Part shown: piece by piece, positions 35,271 through 47,495 of the stretch
How positions within the stretch are numbered: position 1 is the first letter of the stretch
How the letters are laid out: each line of letters opens with the position of its first letter
NCBI GenBank assembly: GCA_029204225.1
Contig: CM055100.1
Location: 32,827,645-32,891,644 of the forward strand
Length of the DNA: 64,000 bases
DNA from: Diphasiastrum complanatum
Taxonomy: Eukaryota > Streptophyta > Lycopodiopsida > Lycopodiales > Lycopodiaceae
Direction of reading: 5' to 3'
The notes under the pieces: model-generated
Told to the model about the DNA's origin: nothing
What the model saw: only the letters and a program-made list of their open reading frames with translations
The model's database searches: none
Program-made: the position numbers and the translations under genes

Positions 35271-37560
35271 GGGCAAGGGCATACCTTAATTCCTTGGGCT
35301 GCAGAATATGGTGTGGGAGTCAAGAACTCATACTCCTCTCGGTTGATCGTGATGTGCTTGGCTAGACATGGTGAACTTGTCCGAAGATTATCTGGCAAAT
35401 CCTTTATGATCTCCTCAACCGCAATCTCTTTGCCCTTGCGTTGTCTCTTCAAAAACCATTGTTTTGGTACCACTGGATCATGCCCTCCTATATCATTGAG
35501 TCGGGTCTCAAGAGTGGAACCCTCCTCAAGCTCTGTGACACCCACATCCACCAGTGCGCGGTTGAAAAAGGCAGTGAGATCAGTTAAAAACTATCGCATT
35601 GAGAATCAACCAACTAAGTGAGCTGGGATTGTTTGTGTATGCTAATCAAATATGCTTGAACGATCTGGACATGCCATTTCAAATGACTGAAGCAATGAAC
35701 TCCTACTTTTGATCCAACAAACTAAGATAGAGCCAACAAATGTGCAAGTTAGGGTCTCAAAAATCTCAAAAGTTAGGGTCTCCAAAAGAATGCTAAGATC
35801 TTGTTTGAAAGCAAAGTTTCATTGTTTAAAACAAATGTCCCAGCTTCAATCGTCGGCGATTGAAGCTGGACAATAGCTATAAACGATGAGTTCATTTTAT
35901 CACATTACCTTCATAGCGCATCAATTTTTGATCAAAAGATCGAAGAAATCCAATAACGAATTCATTTGACACAAAGATCGAAATCCAGAAAAAGAATTTT
36001 TCGATACCGGATCAACTAGAAAAATCCGTAAATTCTCAATACAAAAAATCAGAATGAGATTTTTCGATACCCTAAGTTCATAATTTTGCGAAACTCGTAA
36101 TCAAATTTTTTTTGATACCTATAATCTGAATTTTTCAATACACAAACTCAGAAATTTTTGCTACGGGATTGACTCAATTTTTTTTTTGGATTTTTCGATA
36201 CCCAGAGTTTGTCGATACCCAGAGTTTTTGGAAGTTTTGATACTCCTGTCAAATATGCTTGAACGATCTGGCTACAGGCCATTTAAAATGTCTGTCCAGC
36301 TTCAATCGCCCTGTCATATATGCTTGAACGATATGGCTACAGGCCATTTGAAACGACTGTCCAACTTTAATCGCCGACGATTGAAGCTGGACAGTCGTTT
36401 CAAATTTTAAGCTCAATGAACGATTTTAAATGTTCACTCTTAGTGAGCTCCAACGCACTCCTACTGAAGTTGTGCGGTGCAAGAAAACAGTGAGCTTAGT
36501 GGACAATTACCTCAGTCAAAATCAACCAAATCCTATTTTCGACAAAAAAATCCAACAACTTTTTGCACACTTAAGTGAGCTAGGGTAGGAAGAAATGTGT
36601 CTTCTTTATGCTAAAATTGGGCGACATTGCCTGTGGATTATGGCAACAAATTAGTGCGCCTATCACATTTTCTTCAAAGTGCATCAATTTTTAATCAGAA
36701 GACCGAAAAAATCCAATATCGAAATCGTCCGACACAAAGATCAAAATCCAGAAACAACATTTTTTTGATATCGCATCGACTTACAAAATTTGCAAACTCT
36801 CAATACAAAAAATCAAAACTGTTCAATGCAGGATTTTTTGATACCCTAAGTTCAGAATTTTGCGAAACCCGTAATCAAATTTTTTCGATACCTGGAATGT
36901 GAGTTTTTCAATACACAAACTCAGAAATCTTTGATACGAGATCAACTCAGAAAATTCTGGATTTTTTGATACCCAGAGTTTGTCGATACCCAGTTTTCAG
37001 AAGTTTCAATACTCCTGTCAAATATGCTTCAACAATCTGGCTATAGGCCATTTTAAATGACTGTCCAGCTTCAATCGCCTTGTCATTTATGCTTGAACGA
37101 TATGGCTACTGGCCCTTTGAAATGACTGTGCAGCTTCAATCGTCGGCGATTGAAGCTAGACAGTCATTTCAAATCTTAAGCTCAGTGAACGGTTTTAAAT
37201 ATTCACTCTCAGTGAGCTCCAACGCACTCCTATTGAAGTTGTGCAGTGCAAGAAAACATTGAGCTTAGTGGACAATCACCTCAGTCAAAATCAACGAACT
37301 CCTATTTTCGACAAGAAATCCAACAACTTTTTGCACACTTAAGTTAGGTAGGGTAGGAAGAAATGTGCCTTCTTTATGCTAATTTTGAGCGACATTGCCT
37401 ATGGATTAGGGTTACAAATTAGTGCACCTTTTTCAAGTTTATCAAATATGCTTGAACGATCTTTCTATAGGCCATTTGAAACGACTGTCTAGCTTCAATC
37501 GTCGACATTGAAGCTGGACAGTTATTTCAAATCTTAAGCTCACTGAACGGTTTTAAAAGT
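34112..37560. repeat. repeat array with hairpin cores
   Basis: Four to five diverged units share three blocks in order. The first is ATATGCTTGAACGATCTGG plus CTACAGGCC. The second is a palindrome built on AGCTTCAATCG...CGATTGAAGCT. The third is an A/T-rich tail with repeated TCGATACCCAGAGT and TTTTTCGATACC words. Hairpins lie at 34841-34912, about 35841-35868, 36346-36405, 37116-37173 and 37474-37532. Later units add a block with GAGCTCCAACGCACTCCTA. Part of the array is inside the methyltransferase-like gene's intron and the rest is upstream of its first visible exon. No protein is encoded. Confidence 0.8.
34841..34912. repeat. 72-nt near-perfect hairpin
   Basis: Arms of 34 nt (34841-34874 and 34879-34912) with three mismatches and a TCGG loop. 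The inner arm is AGCTTCAATCG. The outer stem (TTTATAA-C/T-TATTGTC) differs from that of the other units, yet it still pairs with its own partner arm. Confidence 0.88.
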
Positions 37561-38022
37561 TCATTCTCAATGAGCTCCAACGCACTCCTACTGTCGACCA
37601 TAAATCCAACAAACTTTTCCATACTTTTAAACATCAAATCCTAAGCACCCCCTTATAGAACAGAGTAACTTTTTAACGAACCAGGATAGCCAACAAAAGC
37701 GCAAGTTACAGTCCTAAAAAACTCAGAAGGGGCAAAGGTCCAACATTTCAGAATATTCTAGAGCGTGTGAGGTCGGGATGACGCTCTTCAATAACCAGTG
37801 CTTCTTTCTTAGAAATAGTGAACCATTTTGTGGATCAGCTTAATGTAACACGACAAACCAACGACATGAACACACCAAAAGAAACTGTCAAGAGAAAATG
37901 TCTAGTGCAAGAATGGAATGATAGCGACAATGTCTCTCATCGTCCTGACATAGAGTACATACAAAAGACAAAAGAGACAACATTTTGTTCTCAGAATACT
38001 AGTTATGATAGAAGTCAAAGGC
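37561..38022. other. flank of the LARD insertion
   Basis: A plus-strand frame at 37818-38042 is hydrophilic but has no domain, and the LTR element inserted at 38023 truncates its context. Nothing else is supported. Confidence 0.35.
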
Positions 38023-38027
38023 ACTAT

Positions 38028-38515
38028 TGTAAAGACCACTAGGGAAAAAACACCTAAGACGAGGATAAGAAAACACAAGAGAGACTATGGAGCAAAACCA
38101 CCCAACCAAACCTTGATCCCTCTTTGAGAATCCTCCTGGATCTAGCCCCCAAGCTGCCATGTGATAGCAAGAGGAGGAGAGCTCATCAGGTAACCTAGAC
38201 AAAGTCGTCGACGGAATAATCACTACCTCAATATATAGAGAGTAGGATCATGTGCATGAGCACATGCAATCCCCATGTAGGTCAACTATAAATAGGTTAC
38301 AACTCTACATGCATACCTCCTGCCTATATCAGTCACATGTACATGCACTACTCCATATGTCTCAATTAGAGTATTTGGGTCCTCTCAAGGTCATTAGTCA
38401 CCAATAGGCCTCGACGTGGAATAAAATCTAGGCGTGACCAATAATCTCGAACACTGGAGGGCCGGTCTACCATATTAGGACTATTCCATGTCCTTTGCTG
38501 AATATGGCCATAACA
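38028..38515 (-). repeat. 3' LTR of the LARD
   Basis: A 488-bp copy with ends TGTAAAGACC...GGCCATAACA on the plus strand, i.e. TG...CA termini. It aligns along its whole length with 47496-47985, with a few dozen differences by eye, so insertion is not very recent. Confidence 0.93.
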
Positions 38516-38528
38516 TTCTTCCTCCCTT
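38516..38528 (-). promoter_or_regulatory. polypurine tract of the LARD
   Basis: The plus strand TTCTTCCTCCCTT gives AAGGGAGGAAGAA on the element strand, touching the 3' LTR. This is the usual plus-strand priming site. Confidence 0.85.
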
Positions 38529-39411
38529 AAACAGGTTTTGTCCTCAGAAAGGGAAAAAGAAAACATGAAACCATTCCTTAAGCTTTCAAACCTTTTCCAC
38601 GAATCATTAATCTTAGTCTGATCTTTCCATCTGAATAAGTACTTAGAGATGCAACAATATTAAAATTGCTTGTCTCTACTCATGAATACTGATTCATATT
38701 TTCAAAAATACACTAAGCTATAAAATTTTCAAATGGGTTGATCTTATCCAAAAGAAGAGATTATCACCTTCATTTTATCCCAATTACATGAAATACTGGG
38801 TGACTTTGCTTTATTTTAGAAATCAAATCCGAAAGCTAAAGAAATTTCATTTAATTCATTGCAGTAAATAAGGCTTCTTGGTACAAATATTTCTAGAATA
38901 TCAAAGTATTCTAAAATATCACAATTTAGTCATCTAAAATCTCTAGGAGATCTATCAAGTCTCAGACAATTATAACTCAAACCAGAGTATTGCAATTATT
39001 CTAATGAGTTAACAACCCCATTTCTAACATGATATGCAAGAAATCAGCAACTATCTGTATCTTAATAGAGTTATTTGTCTCCTATAAATCTGGAGATATA
39101 GACTGAACTCTGTACACAAGCACTTATAGACTACAATATGAAAGATAAGCAAATTCCTCATGAGTAAGTAATTACTTAATGAAAATGCTTGTGAGATCCA
39201 CACAATCTTAAGTATGTGCAGGAGTAAAGAAATTTAGAGTTCAACTAACAGATCTAAATCCTTCACTCACCCAATTGATCAAGAATTACTCATTATCTTA
39301 AGAAACTTTTCAAATTTTTGCCAACACATTTTCTCAGATTCATGGCTTTTTGTCTACGCAAATTCTCAGATTCATAGTCCATTGTTTCATATTTTTGCAT
39401 GCAAATTACGA
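38529..39411. other. LARD interior, non-coding
   Basis: AT-rich sequence with no domain-bearing frame, leading up to the first coding-like exon. Confidence 0.5.
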
Positions 39412-40756
39412 ATGGCGCCATCAAGGAAACCGTGCTCCTCAATCGACTTTGTGCTTCTATTCAACGAGACAGATAATAATGGATTATGGGTGCCAAGAAA
39501 ATATTCAAAAAACTCTTGGATTTTGATGCATCCATCATCAAGAGAAGCATTTCGAAAAAGGAAAAGGTCAAAACTATCATTTCGATCTTATTGGAAGGCC
39601 AGAATTTTGGATTTCAGAACATCATCAAGAGGAAATTCTATTTCTGAAATTCTAGTCCTACATGTATATATGCATTCAGAGATAAATGTGCAAGGATTCG
39701 ACCGTCAGGATCACAAAAAAAACAATTGTGAGTATTGATATTTTTGATATTTTGATTTTTGTCATTCATAAATATCTAATAGTAAACTTGCCAATTTGAT
39801 CATTTTTCTCTTGCAGATTTATATCCATCCAACATAAATGAATGGGAGGCGAGTGGATCTTCAGCAGGTGTGTTAGATGTTATTCACACTGGTATTAGAC
39901 AGCTACAATATCGAGGTAGAACTGCAAAAGATCTAGCTGATAGTGGGATCTTTTTTTATGAATCAATGTACATTCTTGATACAAAGGAAAATTTGGACAC
40001 ATAGTACCAATTCCATTACCTAGTCTTGAAAGTGATGAATAAATTGCACCAGATGCTACAGTTTCAGAATCATTTCGTTGCAAGATATATAATGATGTAA
40101 AAAATTTATTGAAAATGAGCACGAGATCAAAAATAGTCAGATTGAGTTGGTTTATTTCCTTGACTATATTTGTGGATTTTTTTTCAAGTGTCAATGTACA
40201 CAAAATCCCAACGATGTTTGTATGCAAAAACCTATCAGATAGTTTATTATCAGAACATATGGATGAAGGCTGGGACAAAAGATCCGATGGAGAAATAGAA
40301 TGCAAAATTAAAATGTCTTCCATGTACTTCCGTTATCAAATTGAAAAACAAATGTTGAGCTTATGCTTCCATTATCAAAGATGGAAAAAAAATAAAGGTA
40401 AATGGGTGTCACTCGATCAAGACTTGGAAGCCAGTGGACATTTAAAACGAAAAAATATTGAAATTATATAAAATGATGTCATTTTGACGTGTGTTGAGGT
40501 GGAAGAAGATTGGAGTTTAAACTACATCAGGCGGGAATTATTGCTCCTACAAGATGTACTTTCAGACTTCAGATGTAAGTAGCTGTAAACACTCGATCTT
40601 TTATGAATAGTTTCAATCAAAACTTTCTAATACAATCTCTGTGCTGATTGTAGCTAACTTTGTATTAGTTTTATGCAGGTACGTAAAAGACATGAGCTCG
40701 AGATCAAATGTAGAGATATTGGCGAAACAATCGAACTTATGGAAGAACATTGAGAT
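39412..40756 (+). pseudogene. unrecognised spliced gene fragment A inside the LARD
   Basis: The ATG at 39412 opens exon 1 (39412-39727, MAPSRKPCSSIDFVLLFNET...), which ends at GT. A short intron with a strong TTTCTCTTGCAG acceptor leads in matching phase to exon 2 (39817 to about 40574), containing WEASGSSAGVLDVIHTGIRQ and, after a one-base slip near 39990, EGKFGHIVPIPLPSLESDE. Further stops (about 40039, 40471) show decay. A last piece may follow a TTTATGCAG acceptor at 40680 and end at 40756. The protein is hydrophilic, and I recognise no family. It runs antisense to the retrotransposon, which would let its introns survive retrotransposition. Confidence 0.45.
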
Positions 40757-40996
40757 TCACTATCAGCAAATACATGCCAATCATCATGTCTTTTTATCAA
40801 TATATAAAATTGCATTTCAGTATTACACTATGGACACAACTTGATTTAAGAATCTATATTGATATCAATAAAAAAAAAGTTATAAACGGGTTGTTTACAT
40901 GTAAAATGATTGTATCTTTTTTTTTTAATGTATCTCTATTTACAAATAGATCTCTATTCAGTCAACTTTTCTATATTTTCTTTATCAGTATTAGGA

Positions 40997-41706
40997 ACTG
41001 ATAATGGAACAGCTCCTATAATCTCCCCTTCCTATGTTTCGAGAAGGGCCTCAATGCCCTCTAAGGCAAGAGAAATCTCTGCTATAATATTGTCTTCCTC
41101 TGTATTAGAAAGGACTTATTCCTTTTGGATCATATAAAATAAGATCTGCATCCAGAGCAATCTGAAAGGCTGTTAAGGTAGGAGCAGCTTTCTTTTGAGG
41201 GCCCTCGATCCCAGGTGTAACGCTTACACCGTACTGGGCATAGGTTCTGATCAACTCTTGCTAAAATCTATATACATCATCAGGAGTGTACGGCACAAGA
41301 GTGAACTGTCATCACAAAACATGAGAATTAGCAAATTACAAACAATGATAGTAAAAAGATACGAATCAAAATGATAGGAACTACAAATGAACAGAATATT
41401 ACCTTTTCAATATCTACATCCACTTGTAAATTATACCACTCAAAAAATAGCTTTGTATTGTACAGGACGAACCATGCACAACTAAAAGCATCTTTTTGCT
41501 GTACACACTGCATATATAGAACAAAAATTAGTAATATTATGATAAAATTTTTATTTATGCTATGACGATACATTTGAATTAAAAAAGGAATACATGCATA
41601 TCAGAGATAAATTGAATATACCTTGAGAGGTCTAATGGTTATCTCTCCAATTGAGATTGTCGTTGTCGGTATTTCCCAAACGACATCATTGATACGGGCG
41701 TTAATT
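40997..41706 (-). pseudogene. unrecognised spliced gene fragment B inside the LARD
   Basis: Minus-strand pieces share phase 0. They are about 41698-41622 (DVVWEIPTTTISIGEITIR, ending at GTATAT), 41507-41403 (35 codons between a TATATGCAG acceptor and a GTAATA donor, with CAWFVLYNTKLFFEWYNLQ), and 41305 to about 41130 (FTLVPYTPDDVYRF, one TAG, then APTLTAFQIALDADLILYDP). A frame slip then leads to NIIAEISLALEGIEALLE with another TAG. I recognise no family. Unlike fragment A it has the same orientation as the retrotransposon. Confidence 0.4.
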
Positions 41707-41708
41707 TA

Positions 41709-42719
41709 GATGATTGTTCTGATTTTGATCATGCTCGAAATAGGGCATCGTTTGTAGGCCCTAGAACACCCGCTATCCTTTCTCCTTCTGATAGAACTTT
41801 GATCACTTTGCCTACTTATAATATAGATAATAATTCTTTTTTGACAATATCGGATATATCGGATCTTTTTTACTTCACTGAGGCTGAGACTCTTTGCATT
41901 TTGAGCAAAGAGCTTGATGAATTTTTGGATATAATTGATTTTGATGCTGATGATCTTCTCCCTGGTGTTGACGATGTACATAATGATAGGTTTTATTCAG
42001 GGAAAGATTGCTTGAAAATGGCTGTGGAGAAAATGCGCAACAAAGAAGATGATCTATCTTCTGAGGAGGAGTTTCTTAGAATCCAAAGTCAACTTGGTTT
42101 TCCACAACCAACTGTCTATTCACCAACAATATTGACATCGAAAGGTGGACATAATGTTGATGGAGAGACAGTAATCAAGGAAGACAAACCCGAATGCATA
42201 AGTTTTTTATCTTATCACGTACTAGTAGATTCGTTATGTTAGATTATATACTGGAGCTTACTTTGTTTTTTATCATTTCAGAAAACAATTTTTCTTGATG
42301 ATTTCGCAATTCGTCGAGGTGGGCAGAGATCTTCTGCTGGAGAATTTTCAAGAGACCATGCACTAGTGCACTATCTGAAATCCTTCAAGAATAATGAGAT
42401 AAGTGTTGCCCATTCAAAGTTTCATCAACATGGTGAAACTATGATTATGACAATCAAGGCACTGTCTCAATTTCTTGGAGGACATAATCTCAATAAGGTG
42501 CATAAAATAATTTTTGTAAAGAAAACCATTGCGGTTAAAATTTTAGGATATGGACCAATGAATTCCATGCTCAGATCATCTCATTTTCCATTGTATGATG
42601 CTTACGTTGATCTGAGTAAGCATGAAAACTATGAGCTCTGGGATCCATACGAAAGAAGAAAATTGTTGCATGATTCTAAGTTGCAACTTTCATTGGACAA
42701 AATATCGGAAGCAGATTAG
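41709..42719 (+). pseudogene. unrecognised spliced gene fragment C inside the LARD
   Basis: Two plus-strand coding-like pieces. 41709-42240 is acidic and rich in Asp/Glu (FTEAETLCILSKELDEFLDI, DFDADDLLPGVDDVHNDRF). 42282-42719 begins after a TTTATCATTTCAG acceptor and ends at a TAG (DDFAIRRGGQRSSAGEFSRD, IKALSQFLGGHNLNKVHKI, YELWDPYERRKLLHDSK). The donor between them is uncertain. I do not recognise the family. It begins within a few bases of fragment B and runs away from it, so the two look divergent. Confidence 0.4.
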
Positions 42720-45700
42720 ATACTGCTGAATTGTACTTTGTAAATATTTTTATTTAATATACAAAATTTTATTGTGTGTCTATAGCCTACTGGCTTGTAT
42801 TAATTTGCATGCTTTTTGAAATTTTTTAATAATTCGTTTATTTTGTATTATGACGAATTTGGATTCTTCTGTAAAACCATTGGAAAAGTTGTAGTATAGA
42901 GTTGTTTTTTGTGCTAGTTCCGCCATGTTGTGTGCTTTTATGAAATGCCGCTCTTGCTAGCCAGTGAGATTTTTCCATTCCTTGCGATGACCATATGCTA
43001 AAACTTCCACTATTTTTGGCAAAGAATGTCGAATGATGTCGTAATATGTGCTGCATGTCATAATAACATAATCTAAATCAATATCAAAAGTATCTAATTT
43101 AATTGCACATATTTGTCTATCGTAGTGTAAAATCAAAATTTTACCATATAATGTGTTATATGATCAACACCCCATGCACTTTGAACTGCATCCACAAATT
43201 CATTGGTTGTTTTCTGTATCATTTGTAGTAGAACCTTCTTCTTTGAAATCTTGAGTTGCTGCAATAATCTTGTAACTCAGCTACAGAAAACTCTATTTCT
43301 CTTGAGTAAATAACATATCTGAGAAATATCTGAAGTGAATAATTCCACATCTCAAGTTTTCCAACCATCATACTTTTCTCAACAAAATTCCTTCAACCAA
43401 TCAACCTGCTTCAAATCTTAGTGCACAAACCAAGATTAGGCTAACTTAAACAGACATCTTTGGAGAAAAAGTTCAGATTAAAGCTTCATTCCACTGATCC
43501 AATCCATAACTAAAAGGTACTTGGTAGCCAATCCGTGAACCTAATTTAATCTTTACCACTACTTCCCATATTCATAAATATCTCATAGCTCAAAAACTCC
43601 CAAATCTTCTCTAGTTCCATATTATTCAAAAATAATCACTAGAGATTTCCTCTATTCCTCTGGATAGTTCCACCATTGCACACAAACTGGAGTTCACAAA
43701 TTTCCAAATCTCCTCTAGTTCCATATTATTCAAAAATAATCACTAGAGATTTCCTCTATTCCTCTGGATAGTTCCACCATTGCACACAAACTGGATTTCA
43801 CAAAAGAAATCTATGCAACTGGTTGATCCCATGAAAGTCTTATTCCTATCATTCTCTTCTCCCCATTTTAAAAGAAATCCCATAACTTCAATCAAAAAGT
43901 TCCCAGGAGACAAACGTATAAGATATCAAAGATTTGAATAATTCAGTAATGAGTATTCAATACTATTACAAACCGGACTTTTTCCTTAAGACATAAAATA
44001 TCTTATCCAGAGTGATAGAAACATTACTCTCAATAATCAACTATCAAATAGAGTTAATAAATTGGGTTCAAGAAGTCAAATTTTACTCAATCAACTGATT
44101 CTAAGCTATATTCACAAACTGAAATGGAAGCATGAATTCATATAACTTAAACAGTCCTTCAGAACCTAATTTTACATTGGAAGAAATTATATGAATCCCA
44201 ATCCAATTGTCTCGTATATAAGAAATTTTTAAAAAGTAGAGGTTTAAGGGTTTCCGATTTGAAGTTTATGAGATACCATTGAGGGATCCGGATCTATATC
44301 TCATAACCTCTCCAAATACCCTAAATAGGCTTTATCAATGGTTTCAACTATTAGATTTACGAATAATGTAAATACTTACCATTGGCCTACAGATCATTCT
44401 CACACAAGAATTTCCTCTTTGAAATCACCGATGTCCCATACCATCAGCTTTATCTCCAAGAAACTCCTTTGCTTTTAGATCTGACCATCAGAAAATAAAA
44501 AAAGACTATCTGACCATCCTATATCCAATACAGGATCCGATCTTCAACCATTTCCAGAAAAATACCTCCTACTATTGAATTCTCCATTTCCTTAAGTTTC
44601 CGCAGTAGATGACTATATCATATAAGAATACCACTAGGTATTGACCCCAATATGGACGAGAAACCTCGTTCATATACAGTCAAAATGACCTCCTAAGTTT
44701 ATTCTTTAAAAACCCAAAGGAAAAAATTCAATATAGCTGAAGTATACCAATAAATATCCAGTATCTATATTTAAAATGGTACAAGGAATTCAGTTCCTTC
44801 AAGAAGATCATTAACTGCATTATCCGATAATCCAGAGATCTCAAAACTCTATCAAAATTTCCAATACCAGATATGCACATATCTATCCCACCAAATAATG
44901 GAGTACCCCCAAATTTGTTCTTAATGGATCGCAATAATCCAGTTGAAAATTGTGACTTAACAAGAATCTGCACATGGCTTTACCGTCACATAAAACAACC
45001 CATCTGGTTGGTACTATACTCCCGAATTCCTACCATCTGAGAGTTACAACTCTTAGGAATAAAATTACAGTACAAATGTGAATCCAGTGTCTAATCTCGC
45101 TCCATGTCACAATTTTCAAATAGGGTCCTATAGATATTTAAATTAAATTCAACTTAATGAATTTAAGAAACCAGTGCTATGCAATTCCTATACAGGGATT
45201 ATTAACCAACAAACACAATCACATTTACCTACTCAGGTGTCTCATTTTCTTCCTCTCTTAGATTTTTTGGTCACCCAAAAAATTGATTAGCGAAGGCCCT
45301 CAAAAACTCCTGAGACACTAGTAATGCTAGCTGCTTCCCTCTTTATGACACTAGCTTAAGTATTACTTCGTTAAAGTTGCTTGAACTAATGAAAAATCCA
45401 TAAATTTTGGTTTCGGCTACTCTTTTACGATATTCGATACTCGACTATAGAGCTACCACTCAAAAATTACGACCATATTCCATTGTTCACTCTAACAAGT
45501 TCTGAAAAGCTTAAATTTGCTCAATCCTAAAGATCAAAATCATTTAGGATAAGCCTATCGGTGCACACCGAGTCCAAAAGGATGACCCCAAAATATCATT
45601 TAACTCAATTAACTGGGAGTAATCGTACTCCAGAGCTAAATCGACAAAAAGCACAGTACCAAAGACCCAAAATTCTCACTAATTGGGTACTTGCCTGGAG

Positions 45701-47482
45701 AACCAAACCACTACCATTATTTTGTCAAGATCGGTTTAACAAAATTTAGACCGACTATTACAGCTTGACACAAAACAACAGAATTAAGTTCTCAAAGAAC
45801 AAGGCTTATAGGTGATTGTCAAGTTGATAAGGCCTCAAGCATGCATATTGCCCATGGAGAAGAAAAACTAAATTCCTCTTGCCAAGACCAGGAAACTACT
45901 TTCAAAATGACAAAGTTACAGCATACCGAGCACCAAGAAACCAAAGTTCCTCTAACTGGGTGCTTGTAACAAAAATTTTCGAAATGATTCCGAATCAAAA
46001 TTTGGAACCAACTTGAAAATTACCACTTGTCAAGCCCAAAGAAAACCTCAGTCAACCGACATGCAAAGCATCGATTGGACATTCATGCAATTTCTCAAAC
46101 TGCAGTGCTATCGGTAGCATGCACCAAATCAACTATAAGCACCAGAAAAACCATGCACAAGGCAAAAGCCTAGTCCCACATGCAAAAACCCTAATAGGTT
46201 ATGCAAAAAAGAAAGAGGAGGCTAGCTGCTACAACCGCCATCATCACGAGGAAGAGAAGGGAAGAATAAACAAGTTAGAAGGCTGCTCGAGCAACTAAGC
46301 ATCATGCTTCAACCTGTCTAACCGATCTCAACAGCACACCAACAAGCATGCATCAACCGGATACAGGCTTTACGACCTACTCCCGAATGAAATCAGGTTA
46401 AATGGCACAATTCAACTTGAATGGAGAACTCAAAGCCAACCTATGGTCCTACAACTTGCTTCAAACCTGCAACCATCGCAGCTCCGATCAATGACTTCCA
46501 TGTGAAAAGATCTGCAAACAACCTACGCTATCATAGCAGCCAAAAAGTCTTTCAAGAAACATTTTGCAGCAACGTCTCTCTGCATTCAATCAGCGACCTA
46601 CTCTGGGAGAAAACCAATGGAGTTGCCATCCACCATAAGAGCAGAAGCACTCACTAGTGTAAAAAAAACCAGAATCTTCTCTCAGTGGAATCAGGTAGAG
46701 AGCAAAGCTAAAAGCATTCTACTGCAGGGTTACAAGTCTTCAACAAGAATTGCATGAAAGCCTATAACCCTCAAAGACCAACCTTGGTACACAATCAGAT
46801 GTTCATACATCTAATTCTTTGTACCTACAGGTTACACAACTCATAGGCAGCGAGCAACAATCCAAGAAAGGCTTCACAGGAATTCATCCGCATGCATCAC
46901 TTGCCGCATGTCTTTATCTATTTTTCTAGAGAATCAGAAATTTACAATATCCATTCTATGTTTTTAGTTCTCAGTTTGCATGAAGCACAAGAGGACTAGT
47001 CTAAAAAAAAACCTTAAATCCTCACATGCAAACTGTGAATTCCAGATTTCCAGCAATAGTCAGTTTATTCATTCTGGATAAATCGATTCCTCGTAAATCT
47101 ATCAATAAACATCTTGTTGCCGAATCTGAATCAAACTGTCCAAAACGTTATGGACTTATGCAAATCATTCATCTAAAAAAAATAGATTTAAACAAGAAAG
47201 TGGATCTATTCAAGCAGATCATTCTACTTTAAACGGAAATTTTTCCAAGGCTTCAGAAAATAAGAATGGATTCCTCACCAATCCACAACATCTCTCAAAA
47301 AAACAAACAAGGAGTAGAACACTCTACCACCAAGTTTGAAAAGCATGCTTTAGCCAAGAATTAGAAATCCCAATTTTCCTTGAAAAAATAGCACACTATC
47401 CGAGATGTAAATCCAAGTGCGTTCTAATTCCCATTTGATGTAGAATTTCTCTCCATCCCATCCAAAATCGCATCTTAGCCGG
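42720..47482. other. LARD interior and leader, non-coding
   Basis: About 4.8 kb with no domain on either strand. The frames at 44728-44973, 45561-45749, 46421-46657 and 47026-47232 are isolated and unrecognised. The last few hundred bases before the primer site would be the element's 5' leader. Confidence 0.55.
43600..43800. repeat. 104-bp tandem duplication in the LARD
   Basis: Nearly identical copies at 43600-43703 and 43704 to about 43800, each containing CTCTAGTTCCATATTATTC, AATCACTAGAGATTTCC and CCTCTGGATAGTTCCACC. Only a few bases differ. Confidence 0.93.
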
Positions 47483-47494
47483 GCTCTGATACCA
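47483..47494 (-). promoter_or_regulatory. primer binding site of the LARD, tRNA-iMet type
   Basis: The plus strand GCTCTGATACCA gives TGGTATCAGAGC on the element strand, exactly the common plant site for initiator tRNA-Met, one base from the LTR end. Confidence 0.95.
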
Positions 47495-47495
47495 A

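Larger units (their letters stand above)
32575..35590 (-). pseudogene. N6/N4 DNA methyltransferase-like gene, broken
   Basis: Minus-strand exons with good splice sites and matching phases are 35590-35285, 34002-33592, 33503-33142 and about 32874-32770, with coding-like sequence on to a stop at 32575. The order fits the beta-class N6_N4 methyltransferase fold. A motif IV position comes first, ADLVLLDFPT at about 33857-33828, where the family has DPPY or SPPY. Near the end comes SGGVLVDPFMG (about 33285-33253) as motif I, then VAMEKDKHLLELASRR in another frame, like the usual nucleotide-binding strand and helix. Breaks seen are an in-frame TAG at about 33864-33866, a one-base frame slip just after DPFMG, and shifts and stops at 32755-32780. 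N-terminal exons were not found. Related enzymes make N4-methylcytosine in some bryophytes, but orthology is untested. Confidence 0.68.

Noticed and set aside
39895-40323. 142-codon minus-strand frame in the LARD
   Set aside because: Antisense to fragment A exon 2, which has better splice and coding support.
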